Of a DNA stretch of 64,000 bases, positions 17,300 to 26,068 are shown piece after piece; within the stretch, counting starts at the first letter, position 1, and each line of letters opens with the position of its first letter. The notes under the pieces are model-generated. The model made no database searches. It was given only the letters and a program-made list of their open reading frames with translations, and was not told where the DNA came from. The DNA is taken from positions 39,389-103,388 of the forward strand of contig DBNW01000079.1 of the NCBI GenBank assembly GCA_002299425.1, given 5' to 3'. Source of the DNA: Methylococcaceae bacterium UBA662 (GTDB lineage Bacteria; Pseudomonadota; Gammaproteobacteria; Methylococcales; Methylomonadaceae). Both the position numbers and the translations under genes were made by a program.

Positions 17300-18673
17300 T
17301 TAGTCTGCCAGCATTGCCAGCAAGTCTGCCGTCTTAGCCTGCATTAACGTGCGATTGCCCCGGGCTTCGACATTCAAGCGCACCAAAGGCTCGGTGTTAG
17401 AGCAGCGCAAGTTGAACCGCCAGTCGGCAAACTCCATGCCCAGACCGTCAGTAACATCGACGGTTATGGCGGTGTCGGCGTAATACCGGCGGACTTTCTC
17501 CAGCACCGTGGCAGGGCGGGCGATGACGCGGTTGATTTCACCGCTGGCGGGGAAAGCCTCTATGCGATCAGCCACCAGTTGCGACACTGTTTTGCCGCTG
17601 TCGCCCATTAAGGCCGCCACCAGCAGCCAGGGTATCATGCCGCTGTCGCAATAAGAAAAATCGCGAAAATAGTGGTGTGCACTCATTTCGCCGCCGTAAA
17701 CCGCATCTTCTAAGCGCATGCGTTCCTTGATGAAGGCGTGGCCAGTTTTGCTTTGGATGGGGATGCCGCCTAGGCCCGAGACCAAGTCGATAGTGTTCCA
17801 AGTCAAGCGCGGGTCGTGGACGATTTTGGCACCCGGGAAGCGCTTTAAAAAGGCCGTTGCCAGCAACCCGACGATGTAATAGCCTTCAATGAAATGGCCG
17901 CATTCATCAAACAAAAAGCAGCGGTCGAAATCGCCGTCCCAGGCGATACCTAAATCGGCCCCGTGCTGGATGATGGCGGCGGCAGTGCTGCCTCGGTTTT
18001 CTGGCAACAGCGGGTTAGGGATGCCGTTGGGGAAATGGCCGTCCGGTTCATGGTGAATTTTGATGAACTCAAACATCGGCAAGGCCGCTTCCAATGAGTC
18101 GATAACATGCCCGGCCGCGCCATTGCCGGCGTTGACCACGATTTTTAACGGCCTTAACCGGTGGGTGTCGATATAGCTTAGCAAGTGCTGGGTATAGGCG
18201 TCGGCGATATCCACCCGAACGGTGCGGCCGGGTTGACTGGCTGGTGCGCTAAATGCGTTGCTCTCGGCCAATTGTTGGATGTCCTGTAAGCCGGTGTCGC
18301 CGCTAATCGGTTTGCTGGACTCGCGTACCAGCTTCATGCCGTTGTAGTCTTTTGGATTGTGGCTGGCGGTGACCATAATGCCGCCGTCCATGGCTTGGCC
18401 GTAGGCCTGGTAGGCGAAGGTGGCAAAATAGACCTCTTCGGTGCCGCACAGACCGATGTCGTACACGGTCACGCCGGCGTCGGTCAATCCGCACGATACG
18501 GCAGTCGCTATTTCGTCGCTGGACAGGCGGATGTCTCTGCCCACAACGACCGCCTGCGGGCGAATTTTTTCGGCGTAGGCACGGCCTATACGGTAAGCGA
18601 TGTCGGTGTTGAGTTCGTCGGGAATGCGACCGCGTATGTCGTAGGCTTTAAAGCAGGTGAGCGTTTCGGTCAT
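17300..18673 (-). CDS. manB: Phosphomannomutase
   Basis: 457 residues of the alpha-D-phosphohexomutase superfamily. The N-terminus LTCFKAYDIRG...ELNTDIAYRIGRAY closely matches enterobacterial CpsG/ManB. The phosphoserine loop TASHNPKDYNGMK is near residue 102, the metal loop DGDFDRC near 246, the sugar-specificity loop GGEMSAHHYF further on, and the C-terminal phosphate-binding RCSNTEP is present. It interconverts mannose-6-P and mannose-1-P for GDP-sugar and polysaccharide synthesis; some relatives also act on glucose phosphates. It is divergent from lipB. Confidence 0.9.
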   Translation of the reverse strand: MTETLTCFKAYDIRGRIPDELNTDIAYRIGRAYAEKIRPQAVVVGRDIRLSSDEIATAVSCGLTDAGVTVYDIGLCGTEEVYFATFAYQAYGQAMDGGIMVTASHNPKDYNGMKLVRESSKPISGDTGLQDIQQLAESNAFSAPASQPGRTVRVDIADAYTQHLLSYIDTHRLRPLKIVVNAGNGAAGHVIDSLEAALPMFEFIKIHHEPDGHFPNGIPNPLLPENRGSTAAAIIQHGADLGIAWDGDFDRCFLFDECGHFIEGYYIVGLLATAFLKRFPGAKIVHDPRLTWNTIDLVSGLGGIPIQSKTGHAFIKERMRLEDAVYGGEMSAHHYFRDFSYCDSGMIPWLLVAALMGDSGKTVSQLVADRIEAFPASGEINRVIARPATVLEKVRRYYADTAITVDVTDGLGMEFADWRFNLRCSNTEPLVRLNVEARGNRTLMQAKTADLLAMLAD

Positions 18674-18858
18674 GAGCGTGTCACAGTGGTTGGCTTAAAA
18701 GCTCCCCAGCTTATCAGAAATAATCCAGCCACCCCAACACCGTGTTTGTGTGACCGTACAATAAAACGCTATGATGACGACCCGGGAAGTTTCGTTTTTG
18801 CTTTAGCCTGCAGAACAGGGTGCTTAACTTTTTTCAATAATTTGGCAGGTTTAGGCAC

Positions 18859-19461
18859 ATGTTAGTCAAGCGTTTAGGCAGGCAGCCTTACTGGCCGGTT
18901 TGGCAAGCCATGCGGGATTTTACCTTGGCCCGTCAGCCAGAAACCCCAGACCAGGTCTGGACAACCGAACACCCGGCTGTTTACACCTTAGGGCTGAATG
19001 GCAAGCATGAGCATCTGTTGGCCATTGACGGTGACATTCCGGTGTTACAAACGGACCGAGGCGGCCAGGTGACGTACCACGGCCCGGGCCAAGTGGTGCT
19101 TTATGTTTTGTTTGATATTAAGCGCTTAGGAATCAATACTCGGCAATTGGTGACGTTGCTGGAACAGGCGATGATTACCGCGCTGGCCGACGTGGGCATA
19201 GCCGCATCCGCTCGGGCTGATGCGCCGGGTGTTTATGTGGACGGCGCAAAAATCGGCGCCATTGGCCTTAGAATAAAAAATCAGTGCAGTTACCACGGTC
19301 TGAGTCTGAACAACCGCATGGACTTGAACCCCTTCAAGGCAATCAACCCTTGCGGTTACAGCGGCCTTAACGTGACACAACTGGCCGATTTAGGTGTCAG
19401 TGTCACCAATGAGGCACTGGCCGAGGCATTGATTGCCGCTATCATTGGGCAAATTAAATGA
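18859..19461 (+). CDS. lipB: Octanoyl-[ACP]:protein N-octanoyltransferase
   Basis: 200 residues from ATG 18859. The signature GGQVTYHGPGQ, the catalytic Lys region GAKIGAIGLRI and the catalytic Cys in NPCGYSGL are present. It transfers octanoate from acyl carrier protein to lipoyl domains, the first step of lipoate synthesis. Its stop overlaps the lipA start by ATGA (19458-19461), so lipBA is one translationally coupled operon. The long leader (18674-18858) shared with the divergent mannomutase gene must hold both promoters; I saw no clear boxes. Confidence 0.96.
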   Translation: MLVKRLGRQPYWPVWQAMRDFTLARQPETPDQVWTTEHPAVYTLGLNGKHEHLLAIDGDIPVLQTDRGGQVTYHGPGQVVLYVLFDIKRLGINTRQLVTLLEQAMITALADVGIAASARADAPGVYVDGAKIGAIGLRIKNQCSYHGLSLNNRMDLNPFKAINPCGYSGLNVTQLADLGVSVTNEALAEALIAAIIGQIK

Positions 19462-20420
19462 GCTATCAAGCACCTTCGCGTTTTACCCCTGAATCCCATC
19501 AACGCAACAGCGAAAAACTGGCGCGGATTCCCATTAAAGTTGAACAAACCGAGACCGTGCTTAGAAAGCCGGATTGGATACGCGCAAAACTCGGCAACAG
19601 TCCAGAAGTCATGCGTATTAAGCAAGTGCTCCGCGAACACCGCTTGCACAGTGTGTGCGAGGAGGCCGCGTGTCCGAATTTGGGGGAGTGTTTCCAGCAC
19701 GGTACCGCCACCTTCATGATTATGGGCGATTTATGCACTCGCCGTTGTCCGTTTTGTGATGTCGCCCACGGCAAACCGCTGCCTTTAGACAAGGCAGAAC
19801 CGCAGCGTTTAGCCGCTGCCATTGCCGCGATGGCTTTAAACTATGTGGTGATTACGTCGGTGAACAGGGACGACTTGCGCGATGGCGGTGCGGCACATTT
19901 TGCTGACTGTATTGCACAAATCCGCAACCTGACACCGGCGACTAAAATAGAAATTCTGGTACCTGATTTTCGAGGGCGTCTGGACCAGGCGGTCGATATT
20001 TTGGCCGGGCAGCCTTGTGATGTGTTTAATCATAATCTGGAAACCGTACCTAGACTGTATAAACAAGTCCGTCCCGGGGCGGATTACCAAGGCTCATTAG
20101 CCTTGTTGGCAAAGTTTCATCAAGCGTGTCCGACGGTACCGACTAAATCGGGCTTGATGTTAGGACTGGGCGAAGAACCGGAAGAAGTGGGTCAGGTGAT
20201 GCAAAATTTGCTCGGTAACGGCTGCTCCATGCTGACCTTAGGGCAATACTTGCAGCCGAGCCGAGCACACTTGCCGGTGCAGCAGTACATTAGCCCTGAA
20301 CAATTTGTCGAATACGGCAAACAGGCTAAGGCCCTAGGCTTTAAACAGGTGGCCAGCGGCCCGATGGTAAGGTCTTCCTACCACGCCGATCACCAAGCTC
20401 GGGCGGTCATTGGTGCTTAG
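19458..20420 (+). CDS. lipA: Lipoyl synthase (radical SAM)
   Basis: 320 residues. It has the auxiliary-cluster motif CEEAACPNLGECF and the radical-SAM motif CTRRCPFCD near residue 93, plus VITSVNRDDLRDGG, which together define LipA. A C-terminal RSSYHAD contains the conserved serine ligand. It inserts two sulfur atoms into protein-bound octanoate. It starts at ATG 19458 overlapping the lipB stop. No anomalies. Confidence 0.97.
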   Translation: MSYQAPSRFTPESHQRNSEKLARIPIKVEQTETVLRKPDWIRAKLGNSPEVMRIKQVLREHRLHSVCEEAACPNLGECFQHGTATFMIMGDLCTRRCPFCDVAHGKPLPLDKAEPQRLAAAIAAMALNYVVITSVNRDDLRDGGAAHFADCIAQIRNLTPATKIEILVPDFRGRLDQAVDILAGQPCDVFNHNLETVPRLYKQVRPGADYQGSLALLAKFHQACPTVPTKSGLMLGLGEEPEEVGQVMQNLLGNGCSMLTLGQYLQPSRAHLPVQQYISPEQFVEYGKQAKALGFKQVASGPMVRSSYHADHQARAVIGA

Positions 20421-20474
20421 AAGGCAGGTGGCAATACACGCTTTCGGCGTGAGTGTTAGGCTTCGGTTATGTGT

Positions 20475-20738
20475 CTAAGGTTTGAGCGGTTCTGGTACGG
20501 GAGCGATGGTTTGGCTTTTGGGCACGGATTTTTTTGCCGCCAACGCCAGCTCTTCAGTGTGGCGCCTGTTACCCTCGCCATAAAAAGTGAAAGACGCCAT
20601 CACCAGCACCAAAGTGATGGAAAACACCAGAAAACGAGTCGGTTTCTCCAGAAAAAACAACGGCCATTTGGGTTTTATCATGCCAGAGATAAAAAACAAC
20701 GCCGTAATTAGCATTAAATTGATAGCGAAAAGAACCAT
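20475..20738 (-). CDS. Small inner-membrane protein of unknown function
   Basis: 87 residues starting at ATG 20738. Two predicted membrane helices at about residues 3-20 (FAINLMLITALFFISGMI) and 35-54 (TRFLVFSITLVLVMASFTFY), separated by a short basic loop with KPKWPLFFLEKP, then a charged tail ending in a Pro-rich stretch. No known domain was recognised. An AGG lies about 10 bases upstream of the start. It is the only plausible gene between lipA and qmcA and is oriented against both. Confidence is moderate because it is short. Confidence 0.6.
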   Translation of the reverse strand: MVLFAINLMLITALFFISGMIKPKWPLFFLEKPTRFLVFSITLVLVMASFTFYGEGNRRHTEELALAAKKSVPKSQTIAPVPEPLKP

Positions 20739-20991
20739 AGATTTAGTACCTATTAAATAGTGAAATTTGCATTATTATAGCCAAGATGACTCTGGCTGCT
20801 TGGGTTGTTGGTGGTGCTGGTTAAGTACAGTATCCACATTTTGGCCCTGGTCTGCCGGCAAGGGTGGCTACAAGCGGTATTAGGCCCGCTCCGAGAGGGC
20901 GGACTGTAAGGTGTACCGCATTTGTTCGTTTTGACAATAGGTGCAGAAAAAATGTCGGGCGTTTTTCATCCTTAAACCGTAAGGGGGTATT

Positions 20992-21912
20992 GTGGTTGGT
21001 TTCGAATGGTTTGTTTTAGGGCTGCTGGTTTTTGCGGTGGTGTTTTTATTTATGAGTGTCAAACCGGTGCCACAAGGCATGGAGTATACGGTGGAACGGT
21101 TTGGTAAATACACCGTCACGCTGACCCCAGGTTTGAACATTATCACCCCTGTCATCAACACGATAGGCAAAAAAATACTGATGATGGAGCAGGTTATGGA
21201 TGTTCCCTCGCAAGAGGTTATTACCAAAGACAATGCTATGGTGACAGTAGACGGCGTGATTTTTTACCAAATTATGGATGCCGCTAAAGCCGCCTACGAA
21301 GTTAGTAATTTGAATCTGGCTATCCTCAATCTGGTTATGACCAACATCCGCACCGTGATGGGATCGATGGATTTGGATGAACTGCTGTCTCGCAGAGACG
21401 ACATCAATGCCCGTTTGCTGGCCGTGGTGGATGATGCTACCACTCCCTGGGGTATTAAAGTTACCCGTATTGAGATCAAGGACATCGCTCCTCCGAAAGA
21501 CTTGGTTGAAGCAATGGGCAAGCAAATGAAAGCCGAGCGTCTGAAACGGGCCTCAATCCTTGAGGCGGAAGGCTTGCGTCAGGCTGAAATTTTGCGTGCC
21601 GAAGGTGCTCAACAAGCGGCTGTTTTGGAAGCAGAAGGCCGCAAAGAAGCCGCCTACCGCGACGCTGATGCGCGGGAGCGACTGGCGCAGGCAGAGGCGC
21701 GGGCAACCTTGATGGTATCCGAGGCCATTGCTAATGGCGACATACAGGCTGTCAATTATTTCGTCGCCCAAAAATACGTCGAAGCGTTAAAAGAAGTTGC
21801 CTCGGCAAATAACAGTAAGTTAATTTTTATGCCATTGGAGGCGTCAGGGGTGATAGGCGCCTTAGGCGGCATCAGCGAATTGGTCAAAGCATCGGCCAAG
21901 ACAGCAACTTGA
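20992..21912 (+). CDS. qmcA: SPFH/band-7 membrane protein (QmcA-like)
   Basis: 306 residues from GTG 20992, directly after AAGGGGGT. One N-terminal transmembrane helix (residues 5-22), then the SPFH core (VPQGMEYTVERFGKY, PGLNIITPVI, QEVITKDNAMVTVDGVIFYQI), and a long coiled coil rich in E, A and R (about residues 185-245). It is a stomatin-like scaffold protein that forms multimers in the inner membrane. It is paired with an nfeD gene, the standard partner. A minus-strand reading frame across its start is a shadow. Confidence 0.93.
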   Translation: MVGFEWFVLGLLVFAVVFLFMSVKPVPQGMEYTVERFGKYTVTLTPGLNIITPVINTIGKKILMMEQVMDVPSQEVITKDNAMVTVDGVIFYQIMDAAKAAYEVSNLNLAILNLVMTNIRTVMGSMDLDELLSRRDDINARLLAVVDDATTPWGIKVTRIEIKDIAPPKDLVEAMGKQMKAERLKRASILEAEGLRQAEILRAEGAQQAAVLEAEGRKEAAYRDADARERLAQAEARATLMVSEAIANGDIQAVNYFVAQKYVEALKEVASANNSKLIFMPLEASGVIGALGGISELVKASAKTAT

Positions 21913-21938
21913 TCGACAATGCTTGTGATGGGGTGGTC

Positions 21939-22385
21939 ATGATGGGTTTGACTGTGGGGGGATGGGGATGGTGGGTAGCAGGCCTTGTGTTTTTGATACT
22001 GGAAATGGTACTCCCCAGTTTTTTCTTTATGTGGCTGGCTACGGCCGCAGCTGTTACCGGCATTTTAGTGTGGTTGTTGCCAGGTTTGAGTTTTTTATGG
22101 CAAGTCATTATTTTCTCCGTGTTGGCGGTAGCCACCTTGTTGCTTGGGCAAGCGTACTCGAAAAAATGGGTAACCGAAAAAACCGACCACCCCCAATTAA
22201 ACAAACGCGGTGAGTGCTATGTTGGAAGGGTTTTTACCCTGTACCAAGCCATTGAAAATGGGCAAGGAAAAATTAAAGTCGATGACACCCTTTGGAAGGT
22301 GCATGGCGAAGATTGTGGCCAAGGCACTAAAGTGAGAGTGATTGCGGTGAGCGGTACTGTTTTGGATGTGGAGCCGATTGCGTAA
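21939..22385 (+). CDS. NfeD family protein
   Basis: 148 residues if started at ATG 21939; a TTG at 21909 overlapping the qmcA stop would add ten residues. A GGGGTGG lies just before 21939. Two to three membrane helices (residues about 6-70) are followed by a soluble OB-fold-like domain (GECYVGRVFTLYQAIENGQGKIKVDDTLW...GTKVRVI). NfeD-type proteins partner SPFH proteins and are thought to support membrane microdomain or quality-control functions. The gene directly follows qmcA, which supports the call. The 22386-22629 stretch behind it holds a weak terminator and otherwise nothing recognised. Confidence 0.88.
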   Translation: MMGLTVGGWGWWVAGLVFLILEMVLPSFFFMWLATAAAVTGILVWLLPGLSFLWQVIIFSVLAVATLLLGQAYSKKWVTEKTDHPQLNKRGECYVGRVFTLYQAIENGQGKIKVDDTLWKVHGEDCGQGTKVRVIAVSGTVLDVEPIA

Positions 22386-22445
22386 TCTGCTGTCAGCAAC
22401 GTAAGGGAAATAAAGAGCTTTACGCCTGATTCATACGGCTAAGCA

Positions 22446-22466
22446 GCCGGTTCGGCGGGTTTTTTG
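22446..22466 (+). terminator. Weak possible terminator after nfeD
   Basis: GCCG-GTT-CGGC, a 4-bp stem, is followed by GGG and a T-run. The stem is short, so this is only a possible intrinsic terminator for the qmcA-nfeD transcript. Confidence 0.3.
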
Positions 22467-22629
22467 TTCATTTATCGTTTATAAACGGGCAGTACAATCG
22501 AGCAAGAAAGCAACGTAGTGGTTGGTTCGGGATAGAAAACGGGCGTTTCCAGGTTGGGCGCCGCGCTTAAAACGTAGGCGGCGACCGCTATAAATTGACA
22601 GTAATTTAACTTACATTGGCTGACCCTGA

Positions 22630-23322
22630 ATGAGCATACAATACAAAGCGCACCCGTGGCATGGCATTAACCCTGGCGAAAAAGTACCCGACATAGTAAC
22701 CGCCTTTATCGAAATCGTACCCACTGACACGGTCAAATACGAGATTGACAAGACCAGCGGCTACTTGAAAATAGACAGGCCGCAAAAGTTCTCTAACACC
22801 GTGCCGACACTTTACGGGTTTATTCCCCAAACCTTCTGCGCGGAAAAAGTGGCGAGGTTTGCTGCTCTTAAATCCGGAAAAGCCGTAGCCAAAGGCGATG
22901 GCGACCCATTAGACATCTGTATTTTGAGCGAACGCAGCATTACCCACGGCAATATTATTGTCCAGGCTATCCCCATCGGCGGGTTCCGTTTGTTGGATAG
23001 GGGAGAGGCCGACGATAAAATCATTGCCGTGTTGAAGGGGGATGAGTTTTACCGGCAATGGAACGATGTTTCTGATTGCCCGGTATCGTACATAAACCGG
23101 TTGAAGCATTACTTCCTAACCTACAAAACCTTGCCCGGCGAGGCGGGGAGCTGTGAGATCACCAATGTTTACGGGCGGGAAGAAGCGCACGAAGTTATCA
23201 GGCATTCTTTGGAAGACTATAAGGCTCATTACGGTAGGGAGCGTTTTATTGCCAGCCGCTTTTTGCCCCTAAAAAGTCTTATGCGCAAACACAGAAGGTT
23301 CGGTCTGCGCGGCGAATCATAA
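22630..23322 (+). CDS. ppa: Inorganic pyrophosphatase, family I
   Basis: 230 residues. The active-site pattern IVPTDTVKYEIDK, LKIDRPQKFSNTVPTLYGFIPQTFC and GDGDPLDICILSE carries the conserved Lys, Tyr and metal-binding Asp residues of soluble family I enzymes. It is somewhat longer than the E. coli enzyme (175 residues), with an extended C-terminus containing NVYGREEAHEVI and a basic tail; this longer type is found in several bacteria. It hydrolyses pyrophosphate in the cytoplasm. It converges with the asparaginase-like gene, seven bases away. Confidence 0.92.
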   Translation: MSIQYKAHPWHGINPGEKVPDIVTAFIEIVPTDTVKYEIDKTSGYLKIDRPQKFSNTVPTLYGFIPQTFCAEKVARFAALKSGKAVAKGDGDPLDICILSERSITHGNIIVQAIPIGGFRLLDRGEADDKIIAVLKGDEFYRQWNDVSDCPVSYINRLKHYFLTYKTLPGEAGSCEITNVYGREEAHEVIRHSLEDYKAHYGRERFIASRFLPLKSLMRKHRRFGLRGES

Positions 23323-23328
23323 GCCCGT

Positions 23329-24348
23329 TTAGGGGGCAACCTGCTCGTAAGCGAGGTCGGCGTCGAGAAAGTCGGAGCGCAGTGTAGGATCGGTAAAATT
23401 ACCGTACGCTAGCAGTAGTTTCGCGTAAGCGGCTTCAAGTGACATATCACAAAGCATACGGGCACCTTGCTCAAGTAGGGTTTGGGTGCTTTCATAAATG
23501 GCCTGACTTTTGTGTACGGGTGCCAAATAAACCGTGATACCCTTTTTTCGGCAGCGGCTAATAAACGTTGTCAGGGCATAACACCCGCCTTGGTCCTCGG
23601 CGACCGAGGCTGTACCCGAGTGGTACAGATCATGCAGCACGGCATTAACCCCCGTTAAATTATAACCATCGTAATTCAGCCCAGGGTATGGCCGAACTAT
23701 AAGAATGTGCTGGGTAAAATCCGCAGTGAGTCGGTACTGTTTTTGTTGTGGGCGGGTATTACTCGAACGGGCGGTAAAGCCGTGACCGTCAAAGGTCAAA
23801 TAACTGTTGTGTTGCACACTGAAAAAATTGTTGCTAAGCGGCAAAGACGAGCACAAGCGGGTGCCTAAGTGTACCTGCATGGGCTGATTTTGGTTTTGGT
23901 AGGGAACAAACACCCCGGTTTCCTGCCGTTGCCGGATAAATTCAAGGGCGCAAATAAAATTCGCCACGCCATTAGCCCTGCTGTCTGCGAGCGGGTAATC
24001 GCTGGACACCAGTAGGACCGGCTTGTGCAGCGAATGCCAAAACAGACCGAGAGCCGCCGCAGTAAAAGCCAGCGTGTCGGTGCCGTGGGTGATAATGATG
24101 CCGTCAAACCCTAACCAGTGTTCGGCTTCAACCGCAGCGATGATTTGCGCCCAGACCTGCGGCAAAAGGTTTTCGCTATGAAAATTAATAGGTTGAATGG
24201 TTTTAAAGGTAAAGTCTTGGCAATGGGGGTAGGTTGTTTCCAGCCGTCTCATTAAGGTGTGTCGAGCGGCTGTGTCGGTTTCTATGGTTGTACCGATCAC
24301 GGACGAGCCAATGGTGCCTCCGGTCAGCACCAAGAGAATTTTTTTCAT
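23329..24348 (-). CDS. Asparaginase/glutaminase family protein
   Basis: 339 residues from ATG 24348. It has both asparaginase Thr motifs: LTGGTIGSS at the N-terminus and THGTDTLAFTAAA near residue 90, with HKPVLL following and carrying the conserved Lys. The substrate-loop segment normally TGSQxPLxExRSDG reads VSSDYPLADSRANG here, so the loop is divergent and the substrate may not be plain asparagine. No signal peptide is visible, so it should be cytoplasmic, like type I enzymes. It is divergent from folA. Confidence 0.82.
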   Translation of the reverse strand: MKKILLVLTGGTIGSSVIGTTIETDTAARHTLMRRLETTYPHCQDFTFKTIQPINFHSENLLPQVWAQIIAAVEAEHWLGFDGIIITHGTDTLAFTAAALGLFWHSLHKPVLLVSSDYPLADSRANGVANFICALEFIRQRQETGVFVPYQNQNQPMQVHLGTRLCSSLPLSNNFFSVQHNSYLTFDGHGFTARSSNTRPQQKQYRLTADFTQHILIVRPYPGLNYDGYNLTGVNAVLHDLYHSGTASVAEDQGGCYALTTFISRCRKKGITVYLAPVHKSQAIYESTQTLLEQGARMLCDMSLEAAYAKLLLAYGNFTDPTLRSDFLDADLAYEQVAP

Positions 24349-24409
24349 GGTAGTTTGGCTAAACGAGTAGTTGGACTGGAAAAGCGATTAAACGAGGTTC
24401 GTTAAATTT

Positions 24410-24925
24410 ATGAAAGTATCCCTCATTGTGGCGATGGCAAGCAACCGGGTTATCGGTGCCAACAACAAAATGCCCTGGCACCTTCCGGCCGACTTAAAGC
24501 GGTTCCGGCAAATCACCTGGGCTTCCCCCATCCTGATGGGGCGCCACACGCACGAAGCGATCGGCAGGCCGTTGCCGGGCAGAACCAATATCGTCGTCAC
24601 CCGCAATGTCAATTACCAGGCCCCAGGTTGTCTGGTTTGCCATAACCTTGATGCGGCGCAGGCACTGGCCTGCCAAACGGCCAATCAGCTTTTTGTTATC
24701 GGCGGCTCGGCATTGTACGAGGCTTTTCTACCGCTGGCCGATACTTTGTATCTGACAGAAATAAAAATAGCCTTCGCCGGCGACACATTTTTTCCACCTT
24801 GGTCAAGTGAGGGCTGGCACGAACACACACGCGAAGACGTTTATGACGATGCGGACGCAGGTTTTGATTATAGTTTTCTGCAATACACCAAGAAAGCATC
24901 GCAAGCACTGACAAACCGCTGTTAA
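24410..24925 (+). CDS. folA: Dihydrofolate reductase
   Basis: 171 residues. MKVSLIVAMASNRVIGANNKMPWHLPADLKRF contains the substrate Asp and the Met20-like loop (LPADLKRF). NADPH-site elements GRHTHEAIGRPLPGRTNIVVTR and FVIGGSALYEAFLPLADTLYLTEI follow, with GDTFFP at the end. It reduces dihydrofolate to tetrahydrofolate. It starts at ATG 24410. The DAHP synthase gene follows about 54 bp after its stop. Confidence 0.96.
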   Translation: MKVSLIVAMASNRVIGANNKMPWHLPADLKRFRQITWASPILMGRHTHEAIGRPLPGRTNIVVTRNVNYQAPGCLVCHNLDAAQALACQTANQLFVIGGSALYEAFLPLADTLYLTEIKIAFAGDTFFPPWSSEGWHEHTREDVYDDADAGFDYSFLQYTKKASQALTNRC

Positions 24926-24979
24926 AGCGGCTAAAATGGCGGCGTTTTTTTGTCACAAAGCCACAGGCTGGTAGCCACT

Positions 24980-26068
24980 ATGCAAACAACATTAAATACC
25001 GATGACTTGAGGATCTGCGAAACCAAGGAAGTGATTGCGCCCATTCAAGTTCATGAAGAGTTGCCGATTACTGAGTCCGCAGCCGAAACCACGCTTAAAG
25101 CCCGTGCCGCCGTTCATGAAATTTTAACAGGGACCGACGATCGTCTGCTGGTGGTGGTCGGTCCTTGCTCCATCCACGACCCGGTTGCCGCTAAAGAGTA
25201 TGCCCAGCACCTAGCCGGTATCCAGGGTGAAGTCGCTAATGATTTACTGATCATTATGCGGGTCTATTTTGAAAAACCACGCACCACGGTTGGCTGGAAA
25301 GGACTGATTAACGACCCTGATTTGGATGCCAGTTTCAACATCAACAAAGGACTTCGGATAGCCAGAGAATTGTTGTTGGATGTCAACACTCTAGGGGTTC
25401 CAGCGGCGACTGAATACTTGGATTTGATCACCCCGCAGTACATTTCTGACCTCATTGCTTGGGGAGCGATTGGGGCTAGGACCACTGAAAGCCAAGGCCA
25501 TCGAGAGTTGGCTTCCGGGGTTTCTTGCCCCATTGGCTTTAAAAATTCGACTGACGGCACCATCAAAATTGCCATCGACGCCATTGGTGCTGCCATGAGT
25601 CCGCACCATTTTTTGTCGTTGACCAAAGCCGGCCACTCAGCAATTTTTTCAACCACCGGCAATGAAGATGTACACATTATCCTTAGGGGCGGCAACGACC
25701 GCCCCAATTACGATGCCGTTAGCGTGGAGCAAGTCGCCGAGGGACTGAAAAAAGCCGATTTAAGACCGAACATCATGATTGATTTCAGCCATGCCAACAG
25801 CTTGAAACAATGCCAGCGGCAGTTGATAGTCGGTGACGATGTTGCCGGGCAGATTGCCAATGGCGACCACCGCATCATGGGCGCGATGATCGAAAGCCAC
25901 CTGAAAGCCGGCAGCCAGAAAGTGCTGGAAGGCCAGCCTTTGGTCTACGGGCAAAGCATCACCGATGCTTGTTTGTCCTGGGAAGACACCGTACCCTTGC
26001 TGAGGCATTTGGCGAAAGCCGTGCAAAAGCGCCGAACCGTCGACAGGAACAGGAGTTTGTACACATGA
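24980..26068 (+). CDS. aroG: 3-deoxy-7-phosphoheptulonate (DAHP) synthase, class I
   Basis: 362 residues from ATG 24980 (MQTTLNTDDLRICETKEV), matching AroG/AroF-type N-termini; a TTG 30 bp earlier is not needed. Motifs: VVVGPCSIHDPVAAKEYA, MRVYFEKPRTTVGWKGLINDP, GARTTESQGHRELASG, VGFKN-like PIGFKNSTDGT, ILRGG and DFSHANS. It condenses PEP with erythrose-4-P to start aromatic amino acid synthesis. Which amino acid feeds back on it cannot be told from sequence alone. Its stop overlaps the thiSG start (ATGATG at 26065), so the two are translationally coupled, an unusual neighbour pair. Confidence 0.94.
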   Translation: MQTTLNTDDLRICETKEVIAPIQVHEELPITESAAETTLKARAAVHEILTGTDDRLLVVVGPCSIHDPVAAKEYAQHLAGIQGEVANDLLIIMRVYFEKPRTTVGWKGLINDPDLDASFNINKGLRIARELLLDVNTLGVPAATEYLDLITPQYISDLIAWGAIGARTTESQGHRELASGVSCPIGFKNSTDGTIKIAIDAIGAAMSPHHFLSLTKAGHSAIFSTTGNEDVHIILRGGNDRPNYDAVSVEQVAEGLKKADLRPNIMIDFSHANSLKQCQRQLIVGDDVAGQIANGDHRIMGAMIESHLKAGSQKVLEGQPLVYGQSITDACLSWEDTVPLLRHLAKAVQKRRTVDRNRSLYT

